The notes under the pieces are model-generated. The model saw only the letters and a list, made by a program, of their open reading frames with translations. It was not told the DNA's origin and made no database searches. From Xanthostigma xanthostigma (Eukaryota > Arthropoda > Insecta > Raphidioptera > Raphidiidae): 64,000 nucleotides of DNA. Made by a program: the position numbers and the translations under genes. Each line of letters begins with the position of its first letter. The stretch's first letter is position 1. The stretch lies in assembly GCA_963575645.1 (NCBI GenBank), contig OY754466.1, forward strand, positions 43,556,001 to 43,620,000. The letters run 5' to 3'. Positions 12,017 through 25,876 of the stretch are shown piece after piece.

Positions 12017-12380
12017 AGTGATCGCGAACCTATGGCACGCGTGCCACAGGTGGCACACGACAGGTTATTGTCGGGATCATATTGATCAACCTGCAGCTGA
12101 GTGGAAGTTTGGCGATAAAAGATATCTATAGACAAAGAACGGGGGTATATGAGAAAAAACCTGCAGGTCGACTTAAATAGGACGCTCTGCATGTAGTCAA
12201 TGCGTATGTTATTAAAATAACCCCCTCACCTACTGTTTGAGATTACCACCCTTAATTTAAATCTGTTTATATAAACATATGTTTTAGGATTATTTTTTTG
12301 TTGGAGTTACTAGTGAAATTTGATATGATGTAACGTGGTCGGTGCCACAAGTAATAAAGTATTATAGTTTTTTCATTCAT
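12017..12380. mobile_element. Probable truncated hAT-like element
   Basis: Begins CAGTGATCGCGAACC followed by a GGCACGCGTGCCACAGG stretch, the type of start common in animal hAT elements. No matching right end or duplication was found before the next repeat at 12454, and a GGTGCCACAAG motif near 12342 may be a remnant. End coordinate is approximate. Confidence 0.4.
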
Positions 12381-12453
12381 AGGTTTCTTACTTTTTCCGT
12401 TTAAAAAAAAAAAACAGAAATCTACGACAACTGACGTTATGCTTATAGAAAAA

Positions 12454-13097
12454 TTCCAGCCAATTGGGCGACGGGGCCATTCCAACTTCAAAAATGTTGA
12501 CATTTGAATAAAGAAAATAAAATTTCTGATATTGCGTGAGGAAACGCGGGTAATGGCTAGTATGCAATATGATATTAACTATTCGTTACCATGGTTACCT
12601 ACATAATATGTTTCACGTCATGTAAAAATTAATCAAAGCATGCCTAACAAAAGAGCGGCTGATTTTTTTTATTTTCAAAATATTTCCGAATTCCGAAACT
12701 ATAAAGTTTAGAAAAAAATTTTTTTTAACAAAACTTTCTTGAAAAAATAAATAGAATAATAAGCCGTTATGAAAAGTATACCATTATTATATAAAAAAAC
12801 ACCGTTTTAGCATATATCTCTTCTGCGCATGCGCCGATTTTCCCCAAAAACAATAGGGCTCTTCATATTTGCATACCAAATATTCTCCCAAAATTTGGTT
12901 TCAATCCGCTCATCCATTTGACCTGTATCGTGTTCACAGATAAATAGAATAACAGACTAACAGACGCACAAAGTTTTTCCAAAAATATGTTTTTTGGATT
13001 CGGGGGACCTCAAAACGGAAAGATATTGTAAAATTTTTGAAAAGTGATTTTTGATCTAAACTAGTACCATTCCCCACTTGTGGATTGGAATGGTAAA
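12454..13097 (-). mobile_element. MITE family 2, copy 2
   Basis: Reverse copy with the same ends (CCAATTGGGCGACGGGGC and GGATTGGAATGGTA). It differs from copy 1 by small indels, including an extra AATAGAATAACAGACTA segment near 12944. Confidence 0.75.
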
Positions 13098-14200
13098 AAT
13101 CGCGCTGAATCAATTCCAACCAGTTCGGTATCACTAGTTGTTTAGAAGTTATGACGTTTTTAAGTTTTTCTCTGATAATATAAATAAACGCTCATATCTC
13201 CGAAATCGAAAGCGATACATGGTTGCGGATTGTCGGGGTCGATTCAGCTTGACATTTGCTATAAGTTCGGTTAATAAAAATCGTTTAGTGTCTTCAAATT
13301 TGCATATTTGCAAAACGCATGAAAACTTGAATCGATTTACGATACTTGGAAAAATTCATATATTACTTAAAACTACTCGCTAAAAACATATTATTCCCCT
13401 TTGACATAATATCAAACATAAACTGCTTTTTTTCCACAGCCTACTCATAATATATATTATCTAATTTGTTACGTTAAAAATCAATTTTTTTAACATCAAT
13501 TTTCACTCCTGAAAATCCACTTTTCACAATTATGACACCATATTGCACATCTCGTCGAGCTCTTTAAAACGCCACCTCGTTCGTCGAAATCGGTCTAGCG
13601 GTCTAGGAGGAAATAGCCGCACAAAAAAAACTGCTGGCCTATTAATGTATAGATTATTGATATTCACACACCAACTTGAAGGTTAGTAAATGAAGGGGTT
13701 CAGGTATTTTTACCTTTTCTATAAGAAAATAACAAATATAGTTGATACATCATGTCGGATAAAATCCAGCCTACTGGACTACTGTGGGAAATGTCAAAAA
13801 AAAGGACAGTGACAGATATTATATTATGTTTCCGGTAATTTTTTACTGGAGTCAAATGAAATTCCACGCCTTTTAAATATCACATTAAAAAAATATTTTG
13901 TAAAGTTGAAAAAAAAATATATAATCGTTTGAGCAATATCCTCGGGATATAAAATACTTAAAAATCCTTTTTTGTAATTGCGTGTCTTCTTAAATTATTT
14001 TCTTTCAGAATTGGCCTTTTATGTTATTTGCAAAGCACGGTCATTTATACTCATTTATCGCTTGTATTAGGTATGTAATTTTACAAATATCGATTTTTTT
14101 GTATTAAATATTAAAAAAAATTATATCTTCGGGAGAACGGCACACGCGCCTAGTTTATTTATTGATTAGTAAATAAAACGGATCATTTATTAATAAATAC
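13098..14200. other. AT-rich, old repeat remnants
   Basis: 13560-13650 (CGAAATCGGTCTAGCGGTCT) looks like the 3' part of a retroposon-type repeat. No gene. Confidence 0.4.
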
Positions 14201-14747
14201 TAGTGATGTGCCGGATATCCGTATCCGTATCCGCGGATATCCGAGGGAGAAGAAAGATCCGTATCCGTATCCGTTAGTTTTTGGCGGATCTTTTACGGAT
14301 CTTTTACCTTATTAATTTTCAATTCATAAATGAAATTTTATATTTATATAGGTGATTAGGTAATAATGAAAAACTGTTAAATTCCATTCAGATTATTTTT
14401 TATTTTTGAAAATCGTATTTGGCACCTTTATATTGCAAACATTTATCGTAGTGAGTACCATACCAATAGTATATAACTCAAAGGTACTAAAAAACTATTT
14501 TTATAATGAGATATTGCACATCGATCTTTGGAAAGAGACAATCTGTTGTGAGAGTTAACTCTTAAAGAGGTCAATAGCTTTTTCCCATAACAGATAGTCT
14601 CTTTCCAAAGGTCGATGTGCAATATTTACCGCCGCGTACTCTAAGAAAGTTAAGATCCGTATCCGTATCCGCGGATCTTGAAACCAAATATCCGTATTCA
14701 AATCCGTATCCGCGGATATACATTTTTAACGATCCGGCACATCACTA
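14201..14747 (+). mobile_element. hAT MITE family 1, copy 1, 8-bp TSD
   Basis: TIR TAGTGATGTGCCGGATATCC and exact 8-bp duplication ATAAATAC. Arrays of CCGTATCCG/CGGATACGG lie inside both ends, and an internal inverted repeat (about 14514-14625, around CTTTGGAAAGAGAC) forms a central hairpin. 547 bases, no ORF. Confidence 0.9.
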
Positions 14748-14854
14748 ATAAATACCTACAGTGTAAAATAGCGAAATTGCGTGCATTTTATTGCGCTATA
14801 AAGAGTTTTTGTTAAACGGAGAGTAAAAGAAAACAATATAATTTTACGAATAAT

Positions 14855-15777
14855 GACCATATTCATCGAACACTATTAAAGATAGAAAATATACTAATAT
14901 TGGAATAAATTTATTCGTTACGATAAAATTTACTTTCAATTCACCAACCAAATTATCAGGTAAAATAGTTAGTTGAAGAATAAATACACACTGCACTATA
15001 CTCCTTGGTATTTTTGTTAATTGGTTAATTCGCTTCTAAGTCCAATGATATTTGAAACCGAAAATAAGTAAAGGAATAAAAGCAGTAGCTTTTTGTTGGT
15101 TAAAGCTAGGTGTATTAAGTGTGGTCAGTGAAGCAGCTAGGTGTTTATAAAATTAGCTGGACACTAATCAGTAGTAGGTATTCTTCAAATGACGACGCTC
15201 GAGCAAGAAAATTTCCGAACCAAAAAATAATGCCCATATTCATCGAACACTATTAAAGATAGAAATTATTAATTTTGGAACAAATTTATTTACTTTCAAT
15301 TCACCAAACAAAATACCAGGTAGAAAAGTTAGTTAAAGTTTAAAAATACACTGCACTATACTCCTTGCTCTTTTTGTAGAATATTTTGACGTTCACCCAA
15401 AAATCCGACCGATGGCGTTAGTGCAAACGTCAAAATAATGTTTTATCCTAACCCAAATTGCACACAAAACTTTCACTAACTTTAATGTTTTACAACTATA
15501 CACTTCACAAAAGGTTAATAAACAACACATAAATAAATTCACAAGAGAAAACTGTAAATATAATACTCCACGTTTATAGGTTAGGTATTATGATATATGT
15601 GGCTGCCATTATTATTCTATCAGGCGAATAAATATTTATACCCGAGAATTTGGACAGATTAGATTTATACCTGCAGTAAACATAATTTTGCTTGGTGAAT
15701 TGAATTATCGCATATTATTCGGATGAATGAAAAAACGAACCGAATAAATAATTACTTACGTTCGATGAATATGGCCA
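14855..15777. repeat. TIR repeat family 5, copy with duplicated left end
   Basis: Left end CCATATTCATCGAACAC occurs at 14855 and again at 15233; right end TTCGATGAATATGGCCA stops at 15777. A partial copy therefore lies directly upstream of a full copy (15231-15777). Confidence 0.65.
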
Positions 15778-16003
15778 TAAGTGGTTTTAATTTTGACTAT
15801 AAATTAACAAAATTATGATCTTTTAACTTTGTAGTAGGGAAGTACAGTAATTAAACTCGTGCTAGGCAATTGCAACAAAAACGACATATCACTAGCACAC
15901 TAGATCACTCCAGCGCGGCAAGACATAAATTGCAGGAGACCGACTGACGGCAGTTGCTAGTTACTGGCTACAGGTGCTGATCTAATGTGCGCTACTTCGT
16001 TAA

Positions 16004-18209
16004 TAGTCCAAGAACGATCTTCGTGAAATACCTAAAATCTCAAACGGCTAAAAATTTCAGTGATCGTTCTTGGGGTTACAAGAAACTATTCTGACTATGA
16101 AAAAGTGTGCTCCGATTTGCAGTTAGGGTAGAAACCGCCCCTTTAAATTTTGTTTTCTAATTATCTCACAAACTATAAGATATATGAAAAAAGGTTTCGA
16201 CAAAAAATTGTAGATTTTTATATTTGCTATAAAAAAGTACTCCACCCTCTTACCCCTATCTACAATAGTTTACCCGTAAACCGCCCCTAAATGTGAAAAA
16301 AATGGAAATCATTTGTTTTTTCGGCAGATTCGGGTTTTTTGTGACGTTTTAAGAAGAAAATAGTCTTTGCGTTTTCTTCGAAAAATGAACATTATAGAAA
16401 TTACAAAAAAACGATACCCCTTTGCACGATACTGTAGTGAGAGAGATAGCGCGATTGTCGGAGCTTGTCCCACTATATCATCGTCAGCTGTCAGATTTAA
16501 AAACAATAATTATTAATATCAACATTAATTACTAACCATAGCAATTAATATAAGTTAGGGGGTATGGTACTCCGTTTTACTATTTAAACCGTAAAGTATT
16601 TTTACAAAATATTATATAAAAATATTTAACACTTTCAATTTCAGAATTTTTTTTTGAAAATATTTTTTAACTTAAAATATCCTGAAGAAAAATAATAAAA
16701 TTATGCCCTTACATTATATTTTTTGTCACAAGATCATAAAAATAATCTTATTTTTTCAAGAAAAGAATCCTAAATAATTATAATTACTTATGTCGCAACA
16801 TAATTATTATTTTTCGGTTTTCGTATTTTTTCCTATGTATACCTACATATGCATTTAATTTTATGTCAGGATATAATAATATTGTATTTTGTTTGTCAGT
16901 ACCTATCTACCTACATAAAAAAATCCACTCAAAAAATTTTTCTGAAATTGAATTTGTTAAATATTTTTATATATTTTTTTACATTCGAATTTTTATTATT
17001 TATTGTTAAAAATTTATAGTCAACATAAACTTGTTACCATGTTTTTTGTCTTAATGTTGATTTTCATAATTATTGTTTTTAATTTTCTGTATGTACTTGA
17101 AAAACTCTAAATCTATAGATTTAGACATTTTCAAGTACACACTTGAAAAACTCTAAGTCTATAGACGTCTATAGATTTAGACTTTTTCAAGTACATGCAG
17201 AAAATTAAAAATAATAATTATGAAAATCAACATTAATTACTAACCATAGCAATTAAAATAAGACAAAAAACATGGTAACAAGTTTATGTTGATTATAAAT
17301 TTTTAACAATAAATAAAAAATACTAAAAATTCGAATGTTAGTATTCATAACATAATATAGGTAGATACCTATTATATGCACAATTTTTGAAAATAATTTT
17401 AAAATCAATAATTATCATATTAAAAATTATCAAACACATGGAATCATTCAATAAAACATTCTTATTGAAATTAAAAAAAAATATACTTTTTGGGCAAGAT
17501 GTTTTGATTATTATTGAAACGTGTCTTTTTTGCGTGGCATTTCTGTGACTTCATAGGCCATTTCAAAAATTTTGTTTAAAAAACCATAAAAACACGCCAC
17601 GTAAACAACGGTACAAATAAATTTCTAAAATAAATGTAAAAATATAATTCAAATTTTTTGAATTTTCAAGTTTGATTTTGAATTATAGTTATGGTAACGT
17701 TTATTTTAAGTTTGTTTTACATTTTAAAATCATGGATACGATTTCTTTATAATAATTCACGACAATTAGATTACACTATTGTGCAAAGGGGGTAATATCC
17801 GTTTTTTTGTAATTTCTAAAATAATCGTTTTTCGAAGAAAATACCAAGAGCAATTTCTTCTCAAAATGTCACAAAAAACCCGAATCAGCTGAGAAAAATA
17901 ATAATTTTCAATTTTTTTACCTTTAGGGGCGATTTATGGGTAAACTATTGCAGATAGGGGTAAGAGGTTGGAGCACTTTTTCGTAGCAAATATAAAAATC
18001 TACAACTTTTTGTCGAAACCTTTTTTCATATATCTCATAGTTTGTGAGATAATTAGAAAACAAAATTTAAAGGGGCGGTTTCTACCCTAACTGCAAATCG
18101 GAGCACACTTTTTCATAGTCAGAATAGTTTCTTGTAACCCCAAGAACGATCACTGAAATTTTTAGCCGTTTGAGATTTTAGGTATTTCACGAAGATCGTT
18201 CTTGGACTA
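16004..18209. mobile_element. 2.2-kb palindromic element, TAA flanks
   Basis: Ends TAGTCCAAGAACGATC and complement, flanked by TAA on both sides (16001-16003, 18210-18212). Arms of roughly 500 bases are near-identical inverted copies; each arm tip is itself a small palindrome (CCAAGAACGATC...GATCGTTCTTGG). A second palindrome (about 17030-17290, around TCTATAGATTTAGAC) occupies the centre. No ORF of note. The 3-bp TAA could indicate a Harbinger-type insertion. Confidence 0.65.
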
Positions 18210-18212
18210 TAA

Positions 18213-19031
18213 ATAGCGTATGTACATTCTGCATGAACAGACATTTTGTTCCATGCTGTGCAGATCGTGCAGGTTATGCTTGATACGTGTGCGCGGTTTT
18301 TAATAAACCGCACCAAAAACAGTTCATCCCTCTTTATGAGGTTAGTAAATTATAATCTGGGAACCAAGGGTATCTAAAAGATAAACTATACGGAAGTCAA
18401 AATTCTCAGTTTGTGTTTTCACAAGAAGTTATTAAAACCGTGAAGAATATCTCCATTAAATCTTTTCCATTAAGACTGCTGTTGCATTTTTTTAACAACA
18501 TCCGGCAATATATTGTAATATCTGCCCTAATTTTGACCCACTTTTTGTATACGCATTTACTTTATAATAAACATTTTATATTGCCCTATAATATTAGGTA
18601 TATGAATATAAGAATACATAAAGCCGACTAATTTTTTTTCTTGCGACGATATAAAAAATAGAATCCTCATTCTCTTTAACTTTTATTATTATTATATTCC
18701 TGTACATCGGTTCTCTCGTCACTAATTGTAGGTGTTTGATGCCAACACTACGTTTACATTTATCAAACAATGAACGATACAAAAAATCTTTGAAAGATGT
18801 TTTATTCCTCGAGGCTTCAAATATTATTTTCATGTTTTCCCGTCTGAGTTTTTGTGTAAAGATTTCTTAATAAGTATTTGAAAATCTAATTGATATTTTC
18901 ACTAGTTCTCTATATACAACAAGATTTCTCTCCGCGAGAACACTTTTTCGCCAATAATTTCGCAAAATTCCAGCAATTTCACTCCCCTCGCGCGCAGACG
19001 TTCTTTGATTGGGCCATATATTCAATACCAT
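18213..19031. other. Intergenic, shared repeat fragment
   Basis: 18955-19010 (TTTCACTCCCCTCGCGCG, GACGTTCTTTG) also occurs in reverse at 29385-29460, so it is repetitive. No gene. Confidence 0.45.
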
Positions 19032-19680
19032 CTATATATTGCTGGCAAAGATCGGGAGAAAGACTTAAACACCAGGATGCAGACATATATACTGTCTTAT
19101 TTATTATACTCTGAGTCTCATGCGCATGTTCTTGAATGGATGCGCGTCAGTTTGCATATGGAATTAAGCTGTGAAAGGGAGGTGGCTTGCTCTATTCCAC
19201 TTACTAATTGCCCCACTACAGACGCGACACTTGCGCACAACGGGTCAAGTAAAATAAGAAACCACGACGCAAGTGAAACTTTTATTGGATTGTAGGCGTT
19301 GGATTGTAGACACTTATCCATCACGATTAATTATAAACAACAATATTCACATGAATACACGAATAAAAATATGTAAACACTGTACAGCACTTGCCCGCAT
19401 GACAGACTGACTATGTGTTATACATACTACACGGTCAGCTGATGCTAACCATGGGCGCCGCCATATTGGCCTTGGCTGCTCTACCGAGCGCCTACTCCGA
19501 GCGCCTTTCACTTTACCCCTACTCCGCGGCCGCCTGTAATGCGACATGCAACAGACCGCCAGAAAAATTCGGGGCGATAGAATAAAAGTTTCACTTTAAA
19601 ATAAAGATATAGAAAAAACGGTCTTTTGCTGTCTCACTTCATGGGCCGCACGCTTCCACTTACGGCCACTAGCAATATAG
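19032..19680. mobile_element. Repeat family 4, copy 1, with nested MITE
   Basis: Ends CTATATATTGCTGG and GGCCACTAGCAATATAG. The same sequence occurs in reverse at 53691-53998. In this copy 19271-19596 is an insertion with ends AAGTGAAACTTTTATT and complement. Confidence 0.6.
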
Positions 19681-20315
19681 AAGTTATTAAAGATACACAA
19701 TAATTTGTAGATCGTTTGTAGAGTGCGCGTATGTGAACGGCGTATCAGTGGCGGCGGCCCATATGGCATCAGTGGCGGGTGCTCTATATTACGGTCACAC
19801 ATAGAAGAGTGCGGCGTACGACAAGGGTCGAACAGATGGCCAACATGGGTCGGGTCCTCTCGATTTTCTGTTTACAGCAATACACAAACTACCGCATAAC
19901 TATATAGCTTACAGCCAGCTCCCGACTGCCGGTTGGGTTCAATTGTGCTGCCACACTTACAAACAATCATTATCTATCGTCATCCCAGTGTTACCAGCAT
20001 TAGAAGAGCTACTCAATTTGATTTACTATGCAAGAGACTTTTTTTGTCAATGAAAAAACTTATTAAAAACTGATGTTTTTATACGCAGTAGAAGTTAAAT
20101 GCTTACATTTTATGAATCTACTTGCATACAATGTCCAGTTTAAAGTAAAGAGTTGACAGGCACACATTAGTTATTTAATTAATGAAAAAAACAATGGAAC
20201 GCGACGGCCATTTTGAATGTGCACGTTACAAAACAAAACACTGAAATTGAATATTTTTTAATCAACAGGCATAGTTATTTGAGCGTCTTGAATTTTCATA
20301 CTTTCAATTTATTAT

Positions 20316-20960
20316 TACCATTCCAACCCGCAAATGGGGAATGGTACCTACTAGTTTAGGTCAAAAATCGCTTTTCAAAATTTTACATGATCTTTTCGTT
20401 TTGAGGTCCCCCGAATCCAAAAAACATATTTTTGGAAAAACTCTGTGCGTCTGTTAGTCTGTGAGCACGATACAGGTCAAACTTAGGAGCGGATTGGAAC
20501 CAAATTTTAGGAGGATGTTTGATATGCAAATATGAAAAGCCCTGTTATTTTTGGGGATAATCGGCGCATGAGCAGAAGAGGTAGGTATATGCTTTAACGG
20601 TGTTTTTTACATAGGTAATAATGCGGTATACCTACTTTTCATAACATCTTATTATTCTATTTATTTTTCAAGAAAATTTCGTCAAAAAAACTTTTTTTCG
20701 AAAATATTTTGAAAATAAAAAAAATCAGCTGTCTTTTGTTTTGCAGATCTGTCAAAAACAAACTATAGTTAAGCATGCTTTGATTAATTTTTACATTAAG
20801 TGTAACATATTATGCAGGTAAACATGGCAACGAATGGCAAATATCATATTGACTACTAGCTATTACCCGCGATATCAGAGATTTTATTTTATTTATTATA
20901 CTATATCAAATGTCAACATTTTGAAGTTGGAATGGTCCCGTCGCCCAATTGGCTAGAATT
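20316..20960 (+). mobile_element. MITE family 2, copy 3
   Basis: Forward copy, more diverged (CGGCGCATGAGCAGAAGAG). Starts TTACCATTCCAACCCGC and ends CGCCCAATTGGCTAGAA. Confidence 0.75.
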
Positions 20961-21880
20961 TTTTTAGTGGATATGCAATATGTAGTTTGCACGCCATCAA
21001 ATATTTATGCTGTACATAAAAAGACAGAACAAAATTCCAGTCGGAACACCCCGGCAGACGCCTTGAAGGGGTGAAATAAAAGATTTATAGTAATTGATAA
21101 AATTAATCATCGCCCACAATCATAATGACGCTATTGCATTTCAATACCTAAGTATTAAGGGAGACAATTTTTTCAAATTGTAATACATGCCTACGTCACT
21201 AGAGTCAAAGTACGTTTGCTGCAAATATTATGAGTACTTTATACAGACTGTTTCTAAACATGTGTCGGAAAATAAAGGATTTGATTCCTTGGCTAATTCT
21301 AATCTGCAATCTATTCTATCCTATATACATAGCGTATTTCATTAATACGCTGATATAGCGTGACCATATCACAAAAGAGAAAAAAAATTATCTCCAGAAG
21401 AAAGAAATAACCCTGATTTAATTCAATTTACAAACACGTAACCATTTATTATTTTTAATATGAAAATATATGTCATTCAGTTAACAAAACAAAATCAACT
21501 TGTATTTCATTTGTCATTCGAAATTAATTTATAGTAATACATTCATTCATTATTTCTCTTTCATTCTTTCACTTATATAAAAGTAATTTTTACTAATGCG
21601 ACTTTAATTATATGTGAAATTTGATTTCTATATTATTATAACAAAAGTCAAATCTCTGCGTCTACCTGATTTTGATGAGTTTTATAATTTGGAAACAAAA
21701 TTATTGTATTCGTCACAGCACAAATATTATTTACTTTATTTATTTCGAAGAGCAAAACTGGATTATATTTGAAATGCTTCTGTTTTCTAAGGAACGATCA
21801 CTAAACAAGATGAAGGGCATATTAAGAGGAACGTATTAGCGAATAACGACATGTAAAACACAACTACAAACTAACGTTTT
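20961..21880. other. AT-rich, no gene seen
   Basis: Nothing beyond simple AT-rich DNA. Confidence 0.5.
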
Positions 21881-22395
21881 CATAAAATTTTTAAGTCCGG
21901 TCCTGTCGGGCCGATTTTAATAAAATTTTGGCAGCACATTTTTATCTTTACTAGTGGGTTAAATTTCAATTTTGAAACGATTCTGAAATTTTTTTCGGTA
22001 TTTTTGAACCCATAAAATTTTTTCAACCCCTATAAAACCTACCCTTAAAGTGGCCCGATTGGGCCCATTTTAAATAGGCTTTTTGCGGTGATGGATTTCA
22101 ATATGTGGTCCAAATTTCGTTAAAATTAATTAACTCCTTCGAAAGTTATTGCCCGTACACTTATTAGGTCCCGCCATCCCATACCGACGCCAAAGAAATA
22201 GTGTAAGTGCCTTATGGCAAATACACTACCTAATAAACATAACATACATAAAATATAGTTTGCTGTTGTTATGAAACACACATTGGTACAGTTACAAATG
22301 CAATGTAAGAAAAATGTACTGTCAAACAATCTCTCTCTCGGGGCTCAAACCCGAAACTTCCACTATCGCGGCGGATGAGTTATCATTTACTCTGC
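21881..22395 (-). mobile_element. tRNA-headed SINE, copy 1
   Basis: On the minus strand the head (22395-22325) has an A-box-like CGCGATAGTGG and a B-box-like GGGTTTGAGCCCC; the tail runs to GGACTTAAAAATTTTATG at 21881. The head is shared with 42177-42245 and the tail with 57240-57411. Confidence 0.5.
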
Positions 22396-22496
22396 AATGA
22401 CCCATCTGAGCAATCAATAATTCTCATAATATAACATAATTGCAACTATAATTGAAATACTTCGGGTTTATGTGTAAAAGCGAAATAGTAAACAAA

Positions 22497-22654
22497 AAAT
22501 TGGTTGTCTGTAAAGTCGGTTTACGGACGATAGTTTTACGTGATAACGTATTCCGCTCGAAGGTCAGGCGGAACGTGACACATTTCGGAACGTGACACTT
22601 TTTCGTGCATGCAGCCGGTGTTTAATCAATTTATAAGACGTTATCACGTCAAAA
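22497..22654 (-). mobile_element. Family 3 element, short copy
   Basis: Has both ends (AAAATTGGTTGTCTGTAAAG and the complement of TTTTGACGTGATAACGTC) but only about 120 bases between them. Confidence 0.7.
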
Positions 22655-24308
22655 GGAGAAAATGTCACTTGTAATTCGCATTTACAAAGTAGCTCTCGTT
22701 CGAGTGAAGGGCTCGTATTCAACGAAGCCTAAGCTCAAAATAAACAATGAGCCGCAAGATACTTAGGTTTTATGTAATTCGTTCCGGCTCATTGATTTGT
22801 TTTTCCAACGAAATAATTGTATTAATCTTTACATAAAAAAACGAATTTCAATTAAATGAAGAACATTTGAAGATCACTAAAGCTCCGTTGGGAGATTTTT
22901 GTGCGCGGTAGGTCCTTATATTGAAACAATCAACCCTTCTTTATCATTAAAACAAAACAATAACCATAATACACAAACTAAAATAATACGTGACTGCTAT
23001 ATGGTTTATATGCAATCTAGAAATATCTATAACTATATACTAGGTGTTTTTTCATGGTACACATTATTCGCATTTCGAAGCGAGGTTATTTTTTGACAGC
23101 TAAGTCGAACGTTTGGTAAAGATCAAACATCGATTTTTTCTTTATTTTTCGAGTGTTTTTGACAGTTTTTGTAATGTTTGATTTTTGTAACTTGAAAAAA
23201 AAATCAAACGGTAATATATTATGATCATTTAAAAAATCTAAAATTACTGTAATATCAAACTGATTTTAAAGATTTTTTGTGCAAGTAAAGCGATTGTAAA
23301 ATGGACCATTTCAGGCTAATGCCTAAAATAAAACAGAAGAAATGCAGTTTTACCAATCCATGTCAGTTGTTATTTAAATCTACATGAGCAACCGAGTCAA
23401 CAAAGTAAACGTTTACTTTGCTGACAAATATTATGTCTTCATAATCAATTCAAATAGATTCAAATATTGCCGGACACGAACTGCCAAACATATAAATATA
23501 GGTATACCTACTTATTGTGATGTGAAAATCATTTATTTTATAAAAAGAACGTGCCAAAAATGCAGTATGTATCTCGATTGTAACGCTTTCATGACTCGTG
23601 TGACTGATAAAACTCAGAAATCACCCGTTTTAACTTAATGTCACAGCTCATACATAAAATAATGCATTACAAACAAGACACATTATCAACTATAAAAATC
23701 GTCTATTTGACAGAGACTATCTAAAATTATCTGCAAATATACACAGAAAATTGGTTGTAAAATTTTTAGGGTAAAATGATTTTTTTCATTGTGAGGCATT
23801 TTGATTCATTTTTATAAAATCGGTTCAATTAAAAAAAAAAAAAAAACTTCACAGTTCTAAATGACATTATGTATTTTAAGTTTGGTAAAAAATAGCATTG
23901 CATGGCGTCGACGCAACATGCATCAAGTTTGACATGACACCCTTTCTAAACGAAAATTCGGCGGTGGTCAAAAACAGACCGGCGGAAGCCAAAGCGTTCA
24001 AAACGGATCATTATAAATTATTTTAAATACAACAAATAACATATTTTTGACACTTTATATGAGGTATACAGTGGTTGAACATTACGAGATTTTGCGGTTT
24101 GTTTTCTTTTTTTATCTATATTTAATGTCTTTTTTCGCAAATGACTAGATATAGTCATTTACCTTAAATCAATTTTACGATTAAAATTACTCTATATATG
24201 AGTCCCATTGTCATTTTTCGATGCTAAGGCTCGATCCACACTATCAAGCTAATCTCAGGTTATTCCGGATTTGCTCTCGCTCCAATAAAATCGTATGATA
24301 GCGCCTAA
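22655..24308. other. No gene recognised
   Basis: The 84-codon frame 23384-23638 has no recognisable domain or splice context. A 16-base A-run is at about 23831. Confidence 0.45.
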
Positions 24309-24605
24309 AGGGGTCATCTATAAATTACATCACACTTTAGGGGGCAGGGAGGTTAGCTCAAATTTGTGACAAAATATTACAGGGAGGTTCGAGGGATGTC
24401 CCAAAGTTCAAACTTTAAAAAATATATTTTTCAATCCACGGATCGGTTGTATTTAAAGTTACTTGTTAAAAAATATTCTACGAAATATTAAATTATACAC
24501 GGGAATAATTACTCGAGACTCCGGGAAATTTTCTTATACCAACATATAGCAAAAACATTAGGTTCTTTAGAAAATTTTTAAATTAATTTAGCAAAACTAA
24601 TTCAT

Positions 24606-25876
24606 TTTACCATTCCAACCCACAAGTGGGGAATGGTACTAGTTTAGGTCAAAAAACACTTTTCAAAAATTTTACAATATTTTTCCGTTTTGAGGTCTCC
24701 CGAATCCAAAAAACATATTTTTGGAAAAACTCTGTGCATCTGTTAGTTTGTTTGTCTGTGAACACGATACAGGTCAAACGGATGAGCGAATTGAAACCAA
24801 ATTTTGGGAGGATGTTTGGCATGCAAATATGAAGAGCCTTATTATTTTTGGGGAAAATCGGCGCATGCGCAGAAGAGATATATGCTATACCGGTGTTTTT
24901 TATATAATAATGGTATACTTTTCATAACGGCTTATTATTCTATTTATTTTTTTAAGAAAGTTTCGTTAAATTTTTTTGACGTGATAACGTCTTATAAATT
25001 GATGAATCACCAATCTTATAAATTGATAAAACACCGGCTGCATGTTCGAAAAAGTGTAACGTAACGTTCCTAACGTTCGTAACGCATAACGTTCGTAACG
25101 CATAACGCGTAACGTTCCGCCTGACCCTGTGCGTGCTTTTCTCGAAAACGGCCCTAACGATTTGGATGAAATTTACTGAAAAGGGATTTTGGGGGGCAAA
25201 AAATCCTTTTAGCTAGGTCTCATCTCTCGAAAAAATCGTTTTCTTACAAATTTTATCATTATAAAAATCAATTTTTTGACGTATGAAAATACTTAAATAT
25301 TGTAAGTAGGTTTTGGAATTTTATATTATAAACAGTGAAGCAATTGTTTTATAAATATTATGACAGCTAATCTTTGAGACTTAAAATAAATACGGAATAA
25401 AATATTATTTATTAAGAAATATTATATGGTGAGTATTTTAAATAAATAAAATTAACCTAAATTTGAAGCGAAAGATGCAATATCATAGATTCGAATTATT
25501 ATAATTATTATATAAATTTAGGTTATGTATTACGGATTACGTTATCACGTAAAACTATCGTCCGTAAACCGACTTTACAGACAACCAATTTTTTTTTTCT
25601 AAACTTTATAGTTTCGGAAATATTTTGAAAATAAAAAGAATCAGCCGCTGTTTTCTTTTATGGATCTGTCAGAAATAAACCAGATAGGCATGTTTTGATT
25701 AATTTTTACATGACGTGGAACATATTATGTAGGTAACCATGGCAACGAATAGTATATATCATATTGAATACTAGCCATTACCCGCGTCACCTCACACGAT
25801 ATCAGAAATTTTATTTTCTTTATTATAATCAAATGTCAACATTTTTGAAGTTGGAATGGTCCCATCGCTGGAATTT
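24606..25876 (+). mobile_element. MITE family 2, copy 4, interrupted
   Basis: Begins ACCATTCCAACCCACAAGTG and ends near the GTTGGAATGGTCCC signature. Body matches 11318-11972, 12454-13097 and 20316-20960, including CGGCGCATGCGCAGAAGAG. Interrupted at 24974-25598 by a family 3 element. Confidence 0.75.
24974..25598 (+). mobile_element. Family 3 element, inserted in MITE family 2
   Basis: Left end TTTTGACGTGATAACGTC and right end (complement) GGTTGTCTGTAAAG; ACGTTATCACGTAAAA near the right end mirrors the left end. Inside is a short CGTAACGCATAA tandem (25060-25110). The host MITE resumes with CTAAACTTTATAG, so the insertion boundaries are clear to within the T-run. Confidence 0.7.

Noticed and set aside
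24721-24927. Frames such as EKLCASVSL...CEHDTGQTDERI
   Set aside because: The same frame occurs in the MITE copy at 11656-11856; it is repeat sequence.
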